Below are positions 36,556 through 45,828 of a stretch of DNA of 64,000 bases, in pieces. Origin of the DNA: CAG-273 sp963929915 (GTDB lineage: Bacteria; Bacillota; Clostridia; TANB77; CAG-508); assembly GCA_963929915.1 (NCBI GenBank), contig CAWVJY010000008.1, forward strand, positions 124,001 through 188,000. Direction: 5' to 3'. A program made the translations under genes and the position numbers. The notes beneath the pieces are model-generated. The model saw only the letters and a list, made by a program, of their open reading frames with translations. It made no database searches and was not told the origin of the DNA. Every line of letters starts with the position of its first letter. The stretch's first letter is position 1.

Positions 36556-38578
36556 TTAATTTATTTTCTCAAACCCTATTGTTACCTTAAATAAATCTCC
36601 ATCTAAATAAATATGAAATTTACCCTTTTGAAGTTCTGTTAAGCTAGAAGCAATAGAAAGTCCGAAGGCCGCTTCCTTCTGTATTTCTAGAAGCTTCTCC
36701 TCTTACAAATCTTTGCATTAATTCATCTGCTGTAATATTTAATTTTTCTTGTGAAATATTTTTCATTTGGATTACTACACTTTTACCAGTAGAAACCACA
36801 TCTAAATAAACTCTTGAATTTTCTAAGGCATATTTTGCACAGTTAGAGTATACATTTTCTAAAACACGGTATAGGTACCTTCCATCTGCCATAATAAAAA
36901 TAGATTCTTCTGGTAATGTCATAATTTCTTCTAATCCTCTTGTATGGAAGCGATCTTCAAATTCGCCAGAAACTTGTTTTACTAATTCTATCACATTAAT
37001 TTTTTCCATTTGTAATTTAATATTTCCCGAAGATGCTTTAGAGGCTTCTACTAAATCTTCAGTTAGTCTTTTTAATCTTTGTGATTTATTTTCCAAAATC
37101 ATTAAATATTCGGTTGCTTTTTCGTTTGGCATTTTCTCTTTTTTTAATAAATCCACATAATTAATAATAGAAGTAAGTGGTGTTTTAATATCATGGGATA
37201 CATTGGTAATTAATTCTGTTTTTAGTCTTTCACTTTTTAGGCTTTGTTCTACTGCATTAGAAAGTCCTCCTGCTATGTCTTCTACATAAATAGCTAGTTG
37301 TTTTAGAACTCCTTTCATTTCATTTGGATTTAACTTGATATTGGTATTTCCTTCATAGATATTTTTTAAAGCATTTTGTATGTTTTCAAATTCCTTTAGT
37401 TTTTTAAATAAGTAGCAAAAAGTTAATATTCCTATGGTAGCTAATAAAACAAACCAAAATAAGGAAGAACCGGAAGAATAGGAATTAAATAAGCCTGCTG
37501 TAGCAATGATTCCTATTAAACAAAAGCCTCCATAAGCTAATACTAATTTTGTAGTAATTTTTCGATTTACAATTAATAATTTAATATAATGTCCAATGGC
37601 ATAAAGGATTGTAGATTTCCATACGGTATGTGTTTTAACTCTTTTTACAATTGTTTCTAACAGTAATATACAGCTTAAATACATAAAACAAATTCCAACT
37701 GTTACTCCTGTAAGAACAATAGAACGAATATTAGAGCTAATACTTGCTAAGAAAGCAACTCCTATGAAAAATATAATAACACCTATTAATATTACAATTT
37801 CTAGTTTCCATTTATCAAACCAGTTTAGATAAATTCCTTCTTGTTTTGCTGTTTTACCAATTCCATGTAAAATTACGATAGCTAATACTATTAATGCAAC
37901 AATAGATACCGGAATAAATACTGGAGCCATATCATTGGCATTCATGGCAAAATCATATCCTAATTTTGCCATAGAATATTCATCATTATATGGAATATCA
38001 TCTAATAATACTGTGTAAATATTTAAATAGGAAGATTCTTGCATCATGGATTCAAAAGTGGAATCATAACGAATATTTTCCATACTTAAATTAGAAATAT
38101 TGGTACTAATTTCTCCATTTTCATAATTCCAATAAATACTGTTTTGACTAAGTTCTTGCTCTATTTCTTCTATTGTATCTGTTTTCATAGTGTGGTCTAA
38201 ATTAGTTTTTGCTATTCCATTTTCTTTATCAATTACTAGATATCGAAAATTTGGAGTAGTTGCAGGTTCATAGTAAATAAAGCCCTGTTTTCCATTAATA
38301 TTTACATTTTCCTGTGTTTCTGTGCCAGTATAGTACGAATAATTATCAATACCATCTATCTTAAGTTCATTTATACTTACTATTGAATAAGCAGAATAGG
38401 CGTCATAAAAATAGCTATTTGAAAATAATGTAGTTTCATAATAGTCCGTTGTATTTTTAATACCAATATTCGAGTCTACAAGTAGAATTCCTGCAATAGA
38501 AGTAATAAGCAGAACTACAAAAATAGGTACTAAAAAATATGCAATATTTTTAGCAATCCTTGCCCAACATAATTTCAT
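36556..38578 (-). CDS. Sensor histidine kinase needing one +1 frameshift
   Basis: The protein has a transmembrane helix at about 12-33, an external region to about 210, and several further membrane helices between about 215 and 390. A HisKA domain follows with ELITNVSHDIKTPLTSI (His near 460), then HATPase_c with NCAKYAL. The plain frame ends at 36644 after GSGLRTFYCF, in the middle of the ATP-lid glycine motif. Skipping the C of CGG at CTT-CGG-A (extra C at 36664) gives GSGLGLSIASSLTELQKGKF and on to a stop at 36556, exactly 673 residues, with a terminator just beyond. The restored GSGLGLSI is the expected motif. It follows the response regulator by 16 bp. Recoding, pseudogene and assembly error are all possible. 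Confidence 0.8.
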
Positions 38579-38594
38579 GAGAATATCAACCCCC

Positions 38595-39302
38595 TTAGTC
38601 TAGATTTTCAATTTTATAGCCAATTCCCCAAATTACCTTTAAATATTTAGGCTCTTTTGGATTAATTTCTATTTTTTCTCTAATGTGCCTTATATGTACA
38701 GCGATAATATTTTCTGCGCCATAACATTCTTCTTCCCATACATTTTCATAAATTTGTTCAATAGAATAAACAATGCCTTTATTTTTTGTCAAAAATTTTA
38801 GGATGTTATACTCTGTTGGAGTAAGTTTTACTTCTTTTCCTTCTACTTCCACTTGTTTCGTATTATCATTAATTACTAAATCCCCTGAACGATAAATATT
38901 TTCGCCCTCTTGTACCTTATCTGCTATAGAACCTAAAGTTGTATATCTTCGTATTTGCGAATTTACCCTTGCAATTAATTCTAGTGGATTAAAAGGTTTG
39001 GTAACATAGTCATCTGCTCCATTATTTAATCCTGCAATTTTGTCATAATCCTCTGATTTGGCAGAAAGCATAATAATAGGAACTTTTTTGTCTTTACGAA
39101 TTAAATTGGCAGTACTAATTCCGTCCAATTTTGGCATCATAATATCTAAAATAACTAAATGAATATCATCTCTTTCTTTCATAATTTTTAGGGCTTCCAT
39201 TCCGTTATATGCCTTTAAAATATTGTATCCTTCCTTGGTTAAATAAATTTCTATTGCATTTACAATTTCCTTATCATCATCTACTACTAAAATATTATAC
39301 AT
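38595..39302 (-). CDS. OmpR/PhoB-family response regulator
   Basis: This 235-residue regulator has an N-terminal receiver (VVDDDKEIVNAIE, phospho-acceptor in LVILDIMMPKLDG, and the conserved Lys in DYVTKPFNPLEL) and a C-terminal winged helix (LTPTEYNILKFLTKNKGIVYS through IRHIREKIEINPKEPKYLKVIWGIGYK, given here in part). It resembles VanR-like regulators. It is the first gene of an operon with the frameshifted kinase, its likely partner. Confidence 0.95.
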   Translation of the reverse strand: MYNILVVDDDKEIVNAIEIYLTKEGYNILKAYNGMEALKIMKERDDIHLVILDIMMPKLDGISTANLIRKDKKVPIIMLSAKSEDYDKIAGLNNGADDYVTKPFNPLELIARVNSQIRRYTTLGSIADKVQEGENIYRSGDLVINDNTKQVEVEGKEVKLTPTEYNILKFLTKNKGIVYSIEQIYENVWEEECYGAENIIAVHIRHIREKIEINPKEPKYLKVIWGIGYKIENLD

Positions 39303-39435
39303 ATTTTCATTTTCCTTCCTTTAAGTATAACTTTTTTAGTTATTATACCATATCCCATTTATTTATGCTACATGTATAGTATAACATGAATTTATTAAGA
39401 AAAAAGAAGTTAAATTATTAAGATTTTATTAAATA

Positions 39436-39509
39436 GTGTCAACGGGGACGGAGAATTTTGACAACTTTCAAATTGAAAAGTTGTCAAAATTCTCCGTCCC
39501 CATTGACAC
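39436..39509. repeat. Large palindromic repeat with GGGGACGGAG core
   Basis: GTGTCAACGGGGACGGAGAA (39436) and its complement ending at 39509 form a 30-bp near-perfect hairpin with a 14-nt loop. It shares CAATGGGGACG with the other REP-like arrays but has a different interior (AATTTTGACAAC). It lies between the response-regulator start and the AI-2E permease stop. Confidence 0.8.
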
Positions 39510-39518
39510 CCATTAACA

Positions 39519-40655
39519 TTATTTTAGTTCTTGTTTATGCTCATTTTTATAATCTATATATTCTTCTATTAATAACTTAATAACCGTAAAAATTGGTACT
39601 GCTAAGAACATTCCTAATACTCCAAAATAAGCCCCTCCAATTGTTACTGCAAAAATAACTAGTAATGGACTAATAGATAATGAATTTCCAATAATTTTAG
39701 GATTAATAATGTTCGCATCAATTTGTTGCAAAATGATAACAATAACAGCCATAAGAACTGCTTGACCTAGTCCTCCTGTGAATAAAGTAATAATAACCGC
39801 AATAATAACTGCAATAATTGCTCCGAAATAAGGAATAAGATTAAATAAACCTATCATAACTCCTAATAATACAGCATATTTCACACCAAGAATTGACATG
39901 GCAACAGATGTTAAAATTCCTACTACAATAGCATCTAATACTTGCCCTGCCACAAATTTAAAAAATACTTCATTGGATTTATTAAAATACCTGCCTACTA
40001 ATTGATAAGTATCTTTGTTAAATAAAGCACTAGAAAGTCTTTTTAAGAAATTTAAAATTCTTTTTCTTTCTGCTAATAAGTAAACAGAAACAATGAAAGA
40101 TACAAAAATATCAAAAATACTATTAACTACATTAATAGCTCCTTTTGCATATTGTGCTAATGTTTCTAAGTTAAAAAATTGTTTTAAATCAATTTCACTA
40201 ATATTTTGAACTAAATTTAAAATAATATCGCTTTTCCAAAAAGAATCTTCTGGTAATTCTTGAATGGTTGCCATGGTATTATTATAATAATTGCCAAAAT
40301 TATTCACAAAATCCACAATGCTCCTACTAATTGTAGGAATTACAAAATTTAGAGCTAAAATTAATAGCAAAATAGCAATAATATATACTGTAATAATGGA
40401 TAATACTCTTGCCTTTTTTGAAATCCATTTTGGCTTTTTTATTTTTCGATAAATACTTTCTATTTTTCTACAAGGAAGATAGAATAAATATGCTATTAGC
40501 AAACCAATAATAAATGGCATTAAAATATCTAGCAAATTATGAATCCAACTTGTAATTTGAGAAAAATTATCTAATAGCTTATAAACTACTATAATAGCAA
40601 CACCTAGCAAAAAATAATAAATCCATTTTGTAAAACTTTTTTTCTTTTCCTCCAT
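39519..40655 (-). CDS. AI-2E family transporter (permease)
   Basis: This 378-residue membrane protein of the AI-2E/YdbI-YueF family has about eight transmembrane helices. The C-terminal conserved block includes FVAGQVLDAIVVGILTSVAM, LIPYFGAIIAVIIAVIITLF and LQQIDANIINPKIIGNSLSI. Members act as exporters or Na+/H+ antiporters, and the autoinducer-2 role is confined to a few. GAAAGGA precedes ATG 40655. A REP-like repeat separates it from the upstream exonuclease gene. Confidence 0.88.
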   Translation of the reverse strand: MEEKKKSFTKWIYYFLLGVAIIVVYKLLDNFSQITSWIHNLLDILMPFIIGLLIAYLFYLPCRKIESIYRKIKKPKWISKKARVLSIITVYIIAILLLILALNFVIPTISRSIVDFVNNFGNYYNNTMATIQELPEDSFWKSDIILNLVQNISEIDLKQFFNLETLAQYAKGAINVVNSIFDIFVSFIVSVYLLAERKRILNFLKRLSSALFNKDTYQLVGRYFNKSNEVFFKFVAGQVLDAIVVGILTSVAMSILGVKYAVLLGVMIGLFNLIPYFGAIIAVIIAVIITLFTGGLGQAVLMAVIVIILQQIDANIINPKIIGNSLSISPLLVIFAVTIGGAYFGVLGMFLAVPIFTVIKLLIEEYIDYKNEHKQELK

Positions 40656-40670
40656 ATTTTTTTCCTTTCT

Positions 40671-40737
40671 TCAACCATTGGGGACGTTCCTTTTTGGCTG
40701 ATTTTCGACCAAAAAGGAACGTCCCTAATGGTCGATT
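40671..40737. repeat. REP-like inverted pair downstream of the exonuclease gene
   Basis: One direct and one inverted GGGACGTTCCTTTTTGG unit form a near-perfect hairpin. The right edge contains the TAG stop of the exonuclease gene (40725-40727). Same family as 3345 and 16361. Confidence 0.9.
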
Positions 40738-41495
40738 TCTAATCCGATAGGACAGTGGTCGCTTCCCAAAACATCTGAATAAATAATACTTGCTTTTATA
40801 TTTTTTTCTATTGATTTTGATACAATAAAGTAGTCGATTCTCCAACCTACATTTTTTTCTCTTGCATGAAACATATAGGACCACCAAGTATAGGCATTTT
40901 CTTGATTTGGATATAGATAACGGAAAGAATCTGTAAATCCTTCTGATAATAATTGTGTCATTTTATTTCTTTCTTCATCTGTAAAGCCCGCACTGTGATG
41001 ATTTGTTTTTGGATTTTTTAAGTCAATTTCTTCATGTGCTACATTAAAATCGCCACAATAAATAACTGGTTTTATTGTATCTAATTGTTTTAAATATTGT
41101 CTTATTTCGTCTTCCCATACCATACGATAAGATAATCGTTCTAATTCTCTTTTAGAATTTGGGGTATAACAATTTACTAAATAGAAGTTTTCAAATTCTA
41201 GAGTAATAATTCTTCCTTCTTGATCATGTTCTTCTTTGCCAATTCCATAGGTAACACTTAATGGTTTTTGTTTCGTAAATACTGCTGTTCCTGAATATCC
41301 TTTTTTGATAGCGCTATTCCAGTAAGAATAGTAGTTTTGAAACAGACCTTGTATTGAAATATCTATTTGGTCTTCTTGCATTTTTGTTTCTTGAATACAA
41401 AAGATGTCAGCATCTGCTTGTTTAAAAAAGTCGCTAAATCCTTTTTGCATAGCTGCTCGTAATCCATTTACATTCCACGAAATTAATTTCATCAT
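40725..41495 (-). CDS. xth: Exodeoxyribonuclease III / AP endonuclease
   Basis: This 256-residue EEP-fold enzyme repairs abasic sites and removes 3' blocks. It has KLISWNVNGLRAA, the catalytic Glu in DIFCIQETKMQ, GYSGTAVFTK, the Asp-Asn pair in YCGDFNVAHEEIDLKNPK, and the C-terminal GSDHCPIGLEI. AGGAG lies eight bases before ATG 41495. The final residues EIDH and the stop codon are repeat-derived. Confidence 0.95.
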   Translation of the reverse strand: MMKLISWNVNGLRAAMQKGFSDFFKQADADIFCIQETKMQEDQIDISIQGLFQNYYSYWNSAIKKGYSGTAVFTKQKPLSVTYGIGKEEHDQEGRIITLEFENFYLVNCYTPNSKRELERLSYRMVWEDEIRQYLKQLDTIKPVIYCGDFNVAHEEIDLKNPKTNHHSAGFTDEERNKMTQLLSEGFTDSFRYLYPNQENAYTWWSYMFHAREKNVGWRIDYFIVSKSIEKNIKASIIYSDVLGSDHCPIGLEIDH

Positions 41496-41561
41496 ATCTT
41501 TTTCTCCTAATTTTTTCTAGTTTCGTACTTTATGATAACATATTACACGGATTTTTTCAAG

Positions 41562-41660
41562 CAAGGAGTGTCCCCTTTGGTAAATTTTCAACCAGTAAGG
41601 ACCGTCCCCAATGGCTGAAATTCGACCAAAAAAGAACGTCCCCAATGGTTGATTGAGGAC
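41562..41660. repeat. REP-like array between the wall hydrolase and exonuclease genes
   Basis: Units AAGGAGTGTCCCC (41562), AAGGACCGTCCCC (41597) and AAGAACGTCCCC (41632) in one orientation. Here the edge reads CCATTGGGG, not TAGGG, and lies about 25 bp from the neighbouring stop codon. Confidence 0.8.
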
Positions 41661-41682
41661 ATTTCAATTTATATATGTTTTA

Positions 41683-42687
41683 TTACATTGCGTTAAAATA
41701 TACGTTACCACCAATATTAACACCACTTGCAAAACCTGCTGCTCTGAATGATAAGTAATTGTGGTTTCTTTTTCCGTTTAAAGCATCAATAACTGCTTGT
41801 TTTACATAAGATGGATAATTTCCGTTTAATCTTTTTTTCCAATGGCTATCAATAGAATAACAGAATTGATTTTTTGCTTTGTATTGGCTTAATGGGTCTG
41901 TTCCGTTATATCTCCATTTGCTACTTTCTGCTCTGTTACATGCAGTGGTGATAACTGCTAATGCACCATTATAACTTGAACCACATTCTTGTGCAGTAAT
42001 AGCACATAAAAGGTCTAGTTCAGAGTCGGAATAGCTCCATTTTCCTGCATATCTAACTTTTGTACTACTTCTTGATGTGATTTGTTGCTTATTTCTAACT
42101 TCAACAATTTTGTCAACTGGTTCACGAATAATTTTAGATGAGATTTCTTTTTTCTCTATTTCTTTATCATTTTGATATTTTACTTTATAAGTAACTTCTT
42201 TTAAACCATCTATACCATATTGTACAATTTTATCTTGTTTAGTACCTGAACCTGTTGCAACATTTTTAGTAATGGTTTCATATGGTATTTTTACTTTTTC
42301 TACTTCTATTTTTTCTATAATAGTGTCATAACTTTCTAAAATTTCTTCTGCTGTAACATCTGTAGAAGTTTCCACCACTTCTGGTGTTTCAATTTCTTCT
42401 TCCGTTTTTTTAGTAATTTTAATTGTGTTATTATCAGATAGCTCTGATTCTAAATCTGGAACTACCTTTTCATCTTCTAGTAATATAATATGATTTTCAT
42501 CAAGAATCTCTGCTACGGTTTTCTTGCTAGTTAATACGTTCATTTCGTATCCGCTTGCAAGACTAATTTTTACATTAGTTAATTTTACATTACCAGCAGC
42601 TACTGCTACTGCCATAATGAAAATGAATATAATACTAATGCATATAATTTTTTTCAGCGAGATTGATGCTTTATCATCATTTTTCAT
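41683..42687 (-). CDS. Cell-wall hydrolase with G5 and SleB-like domains
   Basis: This 334-residue exported protein has a signal anchor at about 12-32, a YabE-type ubiquitin-like domain (VKISLASGYEMNVLTSKKTV), and a G5 domain (about 120-200, ITKNVATGSGTKQDKIVQYG). The C-terminal SleB/Hydrolase_2 domain contains LLCAITAQECGSSYNGALAV and ACNRAESSKW, and the Glu in AQECGS is the likely catalytic residue. The architecture fits peptidoglycan lysis in growth, germination or resuscitation. A consensus promoter lies directly upstream. Confidence 0.88.
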   Translation of the reverse strand: MKNDDKASISLKKIICISIIFIFIMAVAVAAGNVKLTNVKISLASGYEMNVLTSKKTVAEILDENHIILLEDEKVVPDLESELSDNNTIKITKKTEEEIETPEVVETSTDVTAEEILESYDTIIEKIEVEKVKIPYETITKNVATGSGTKQDKIVQYGIDGLKEVTYKVKYQNDKEIEKKEISSKIIREPVDKIVEVRNKQQITSRSSTKVRYAGKWSYSDSELDLLCAITAQECGSSYNGALAVITTACNRAESSKWRYNGTDPLSQYKAKNQFCYSIDSHWKKRLNGNYPSYVKQAVIDALNGKRNHNYLSFRAAGFASGVNIGGNVYFNAM

Positions 42688-42723
42688 ACTAAATTTGTTC
42701 CCTCCTTTAAAAGCAACATCTAT

Positions 42724-42752
42724 ATTATACCATTTTTGAGAATCCTTGTCAA
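42724..42752 (-). promoter_or_regulatory. Consensus sigma-A promoter of the wall hydrolase
   Basis: TTGACA (42752-42747), 17 bp, TATAAT (42729-42724), both perfect, 36 bp before the start codon. The remaining 42753-43030 is very AT-rich with no gene. Confidence 0.88.
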
Positions 42753-43035
42753 ATTTTGGTCTGTTTTGGAAAACAGTTGGTACAACTTTGTTTTATAAAA
42801 TTATGCTAAAGTTTTATTTTTGCAAAGTCTTCTATTTACTATATTATATGCAAGCTTGTACAAAAATAGAACTTTTTTAAAAATTTACAAAAATTTAACA
42901 TAAGTTCAATGAAAAGGACATAAATTTATTATTTAATATAAACTATAATTTATATTTTTAACATTTAACATATAAAAACTTAACAAACGCAAATTATAAC
43001 TTAGAATTGAATATTAAATATTTTTTCATTTTCAT

Positions 43036-43066
43036 TGTATTCTACGCATATTTATGTTATGATTGA
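43036..43066 (+). promoter_or_regulatory. Candidate lemA promoter
   Basis: TTGTAT and TATGAT spaced by 17 bp, about 30 bp before the GAAGGAG ribosome binding site of lemA. Both hexamers are one or two bases from consensus. Confidence 0.55.
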
Positions 43067-43097
43067 GGCAAATTAATAAAGAAGGAGTGAAATTGTT

Positions 43098-43658
43098 ATG
43101 TGGTGGTTATGGATTATTCTAGCCATTGTAGTAATTCTTATTATTGCTGTTATTGCTATTTACAATAGTTTAGTAACATTAAGATTAAGGGTTAAAAATG
43201 CTTGGAGCCAAATTGATGTACAATTACAAAGAAGATTTGATTTAATTCCTAATCTAGTAGAAACTGTAAAAGGCTATATGACACATGAACAAGAAACTTT
43301 GGCTAAAGTAACAGAACTTCGTTCTTCTTGGGCACAAGCAGAAACAGTAGAACAAAAGGCTTCCTTAGATAACCAATTATCTGAAGCTTTAAAATCCATT
43401 ATGGCATTAGCTGAAAATTATCCAGATTTAAAGGCAAGTCAAAACTTTTCTGAGTTACAAGAAGAATTAAGAAATACAGAAAATAAAATTTCTTATTCTA
43501 GACAATTCTACAATGATACCGTTACTAGATATAATACGAAATTAGAATTGTTCCCATCTAACGTTATTGCATCTATGTTCCATTTTACAGCTGAAGCTTT
43601 ATTTGAAGCAGACAATGATGAAGCTAGAAAAAATGTAAAAGTTGATTTTAATAAATAA
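43098..43658 (+). CDS. lemA: LemA family protein
   Basis: This 186-residue protein has one N-terminal membrane helix (3-24) and a long helical-bundle domain: NAWSQIDVQLQRRFDLIPNL, VETVKGYMTHEQETLAKVTE, LRNTENKISYSRQFYNDTV and a C-terminal FPSNVIASMFHF. Its function is unknown; it is often encoded beside HtpX-type proteases, as here (htpX begins 195 bp downstream). Confidence 0.95.
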   Translation: MWWLWIILAIVVILIIAVIAIYNSLVTLRLRVKNAWSQIDVQLQRRFDLIPNLVETVKGYMTHEQETLAKVTELRSSWAQAETVEQKASLDNQLSEALKSIMALAENYPDLKASQNFSELQEELRNTENKISYSRQFYNDTVTRYNTKLELFPSNVIASMFHFTAEALFEADNDEARKNVKVDFNK

Positions 43659-43667
43659 TGAAAAAAA

Positions 43668-43711
43668 GTATGCTTTTGTTAGAGGAGTAATCATAACAAA
43701 GGCATATTTTA
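43668..43711 (+). terminator. Hairpin after lemA
   Basis: GTATGCTTTTGTTA (43668) pairs with TAACAAAGGCATAT (43693), then TTTATC. It may be partial, allowing read-through to htpX. Confidence 0.65.
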
Positions 43712-43853
43712 TCTATTATATGAAAAATGTCTTTTCTTTTTTGTACAGTTTCGCTTTGTAAATATATGAACATCTCAAAAAACTAAACCTTATTATATGA
43801 AAAAAATATGCTTTTCCTATACAATACAGGACTTTCAAAAGGTGGTATAAAAT

Positions 43854-44750
43854 ATGTATGAAGATATTAGAAAAAATAAAATAAAGACTGCAATTATTGT
43901 AGGAATTTTTATTTTAGTGATTACTTTAATTGTATATTATGTATGTATGGCATTTGATTTAGGTGCTTTTTCTATAGTACTTGCATTGGGCATTTCTATT
44001 GCTTCTGCGTGGGGATCTTACTATTATAGTGATAAAATTATTTTATCCTTAAATAAAGCTCGACCTGCAACTCATGAAGAGAATTTACAATTAGTAAATA
44101 TTTTAGATGGACTAATGGTGTCTTCTGGTTTACAAGCAAGACCTAAATTATATGTCGTAGACGACCCACAGCCGAATGCTTTTGCCACAGGTAGAAATCC
44201 AGAAAATTCTGTTATCTGTGTTACCTCCGGTCTTTTGGAAAAATTAGATTACTATGAATTAGAAGGTGTAGTGGCACATGAACTTGCCCATGTGAAAAAT
44301 TATGATATTCGTTTATCTGCTATTGTTACTGTTATGGTAGGTTTAGTGGTAATGATTTCTGATTTTGTTTCTAGAATGTTATTCTGGGGACATGATAGAG
44401 ATAATGATAGTGGAAGAGGAAATGCTATTTTAATGCTTCTTGGTTTAGTTGCTGTTATTTTAGCACCTATTTTTGGTCAATTGATGAAACTTGCTATTTC
44501 TAGAAAAAGAGAGTATTTGGCAGATGCTACAGCTGTAGAATTTACCAGAAATCCAGATGGTCTTATTTCTGCTTTGCAAAAAATAGATAGTGACCCTAAC
44601 CAATTAAAAACAGCTAATAATTCTACTGCACATATGTATTTTATGAACCCTTTTAAAAAAGACCTAAATAATAAGAAAAAGAAGACCAATATTTGGTCTA
44701 CACACCCTGCTACAGAAGATAGAATTGCAGCTTTAAGGAATTTAAAATAG
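43854..44750 (+). CDS. htpX: HtpX-like M48 membrane metalloprotease
   Basis: This 298-residue protease has two N-terminal helices (15-33 and 38-57), the zinc motif VVAHELAHVKNYD near residue 140, two further membrane helices at about 157-175 and 195-220, and the third ligand in SRKREYLADATAVEFTRNP. It degrades damaged membrane proteins. AAAGGTGG precedes ATG 43854. It pairs with lemA upstream. Confidence 0.93.
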   Translation: MYEDIRKNKIKTAIIVGIFILVITLIVYYVCMAFDLGAFSIVLALGISIASAWGSYYYSDKIILSLNKARPATHEENLQLVNILDGLMVSSGLQARPKLYVVDDPQPNAFATGRNPENSVICVTSGLLEKLDYYELEGVVAHELAHVKNYDIRLSAIVTVMVGLVVMISDFVSRMLFWGHDRDNDSGRGNAILMLLGLVAVILAPIFGQLMKLAISRKREYLADATAVEFTRNPDGLISALQKIDSDPNQLKTANNSTAHMYFMNPFKKDLNNKKKKTNIWSTHPATEDRIAALRNLK

Positions 44751-44835
44751 GGAACGTATCTTCGGTACATGTGCGTTTTGCTTTGCAAGTATGCATGTCT
44801 AAAATTTCTAATGAAAGTTTCCAGAGAAAAAACTT

Positions 44836-44874
44836 CAAAGCATATTTTCTACAAAATTTGGAAAATATGCTTTG
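44836..44874 (-). terminator. Terminator overlapping the 3' end of tatD
   Basis: CAAAGCATATTTTC and GAAAATATGCTTTG arms, followed on the minus strand by AAGTTTTTTC. The right arm lies inside the tatD coding end. It may also help stop htpX transcription from the other side. Confidence 0.7.
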
Positions 44875-45754
44875 CATTTTCATAAGTAGATTTTGCTACT
44901 TCTTCTATTGGTATTTGCTTTACTTTTGCTATTTTTTCTGCCATATAGATAACATTACTAGAATCATTTCTAGTACCACGTACTGGCTCCGGAGCTAAAT
45001 ATGGGCTATCGGTTTCGATTAAAATTCTATCCAAAGGAACTGTTTTTATCGCTTCTTCTGCATTTTTAGAATTTTTAAAGGTAATTGGTCCTGCAAAAGA
45101 TATATAAAATCCTAGTTTTAATCCTTCTTTTATTAAATCTAAATTAAGTGGACAACAGTGGAAAATGCCTTTTTTATTTGGACAAATTTCTTTTTTTAGA
45201 ATTTCTAGAGTATCAAAAATAGCTTCCCTAGTATGAATGACAATAGGCAAATTTAGCTTATTGGCAAGTTCTATTTGTTTTATAAATGCTTGTTTTTGTT
45301 CTTCCTTATTTTCTTGGTTCCAATGATAATCTAACCCTATTTCTCCTATTGCAACTACTTTAGGCATTTTTGCTAAAATTTCAATTTCTTTTAGCTGTTC
45401 TCTTAATTCACTTTCAAAATTGCCCTTTTTTCGTATTTGCTCTTGTTCTAACCCTTTTGTTCTAGTATTATCTGGTATAGAATAAAAATTTACTTCTTTA
45501 TTTTCTATGTTTTGTCTCTCTTCTATACTTTGTAATTTACTTTCTTCTGGAATATCATTAGGAGAAATTCCAACAATGGCATAAATAAAGTCATGTTCTT
45601 GTGCAATTTTTACTGCTTTTTTAGAAGATGTAACATCATATCCGGCACAAACAAGTCTTGTTACTCCATTTTCATATACTTTTTTTAAAATTTCTTCTCT
45701 ATCTTTCTTAAATTTTTCATCATTATAATGGGCATGAGAATCAAATAATTGCAT
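44849..45754 (-). CDS. tatD: TatD-family metal-dependent DNase
   Basis: This 301-residue TIM-barrel hydrolase has the metal-site motifs FDSHAHYND, VAIGEIGLDYHWN, LPIVIHTREA, FHCCPL and ILIETDSPYLAPEPVRG. Most TatD proteins are about 255-265 residues; this one has an extra Lys/Glu-rich stretch near 80-120 (ENKEVNFYSIPDNTRTKGLE). It probably acts in DNA or tRNA 3' processing or repair. Confidence 0.93.
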   Translation of the reverse strand: MQLFDSHAHYNDEKFKKDREEILKKVYENGVTRLVCAGYDVTSSKKAVKIAQEHDFIYAIVGISPNDIPEESKLQSIEERQNIENKEVNFYSIPDNTRTKGLEQEQIRKKGNFESELREQLKEIEILAKMPKVVAIGEIGLDYHWNQENKEEQKQAFIKQIELANKLNLPIVIHTREAIFDTLEILKKEICPNKKGIFHCCPLNLDLIKEGLKLGFYISFAGPITFKNSKNAEEAIKTVPLDRILIETDSPYLAPEPVRGTRNDSSNVIYMAEKIAKVKQIPIEEVAKSTYENAKHIFQIL

Positions 45755-45828
45755 TTTTCTGTTCCTCTAGTATTTTCTATAATTTTTAATATTATTATTT
45801 TTTATTAATTTTAATTTATGTTCATTTC

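Noticed and set aside
40579..40887. 102-residue frame spanning the AI-2E/exonuclease junction
   Set aside because: It overlaps two well-supported genes and a repeat in another frame, and is rich in Lys, Arg and Tyr with no recognisable domain.
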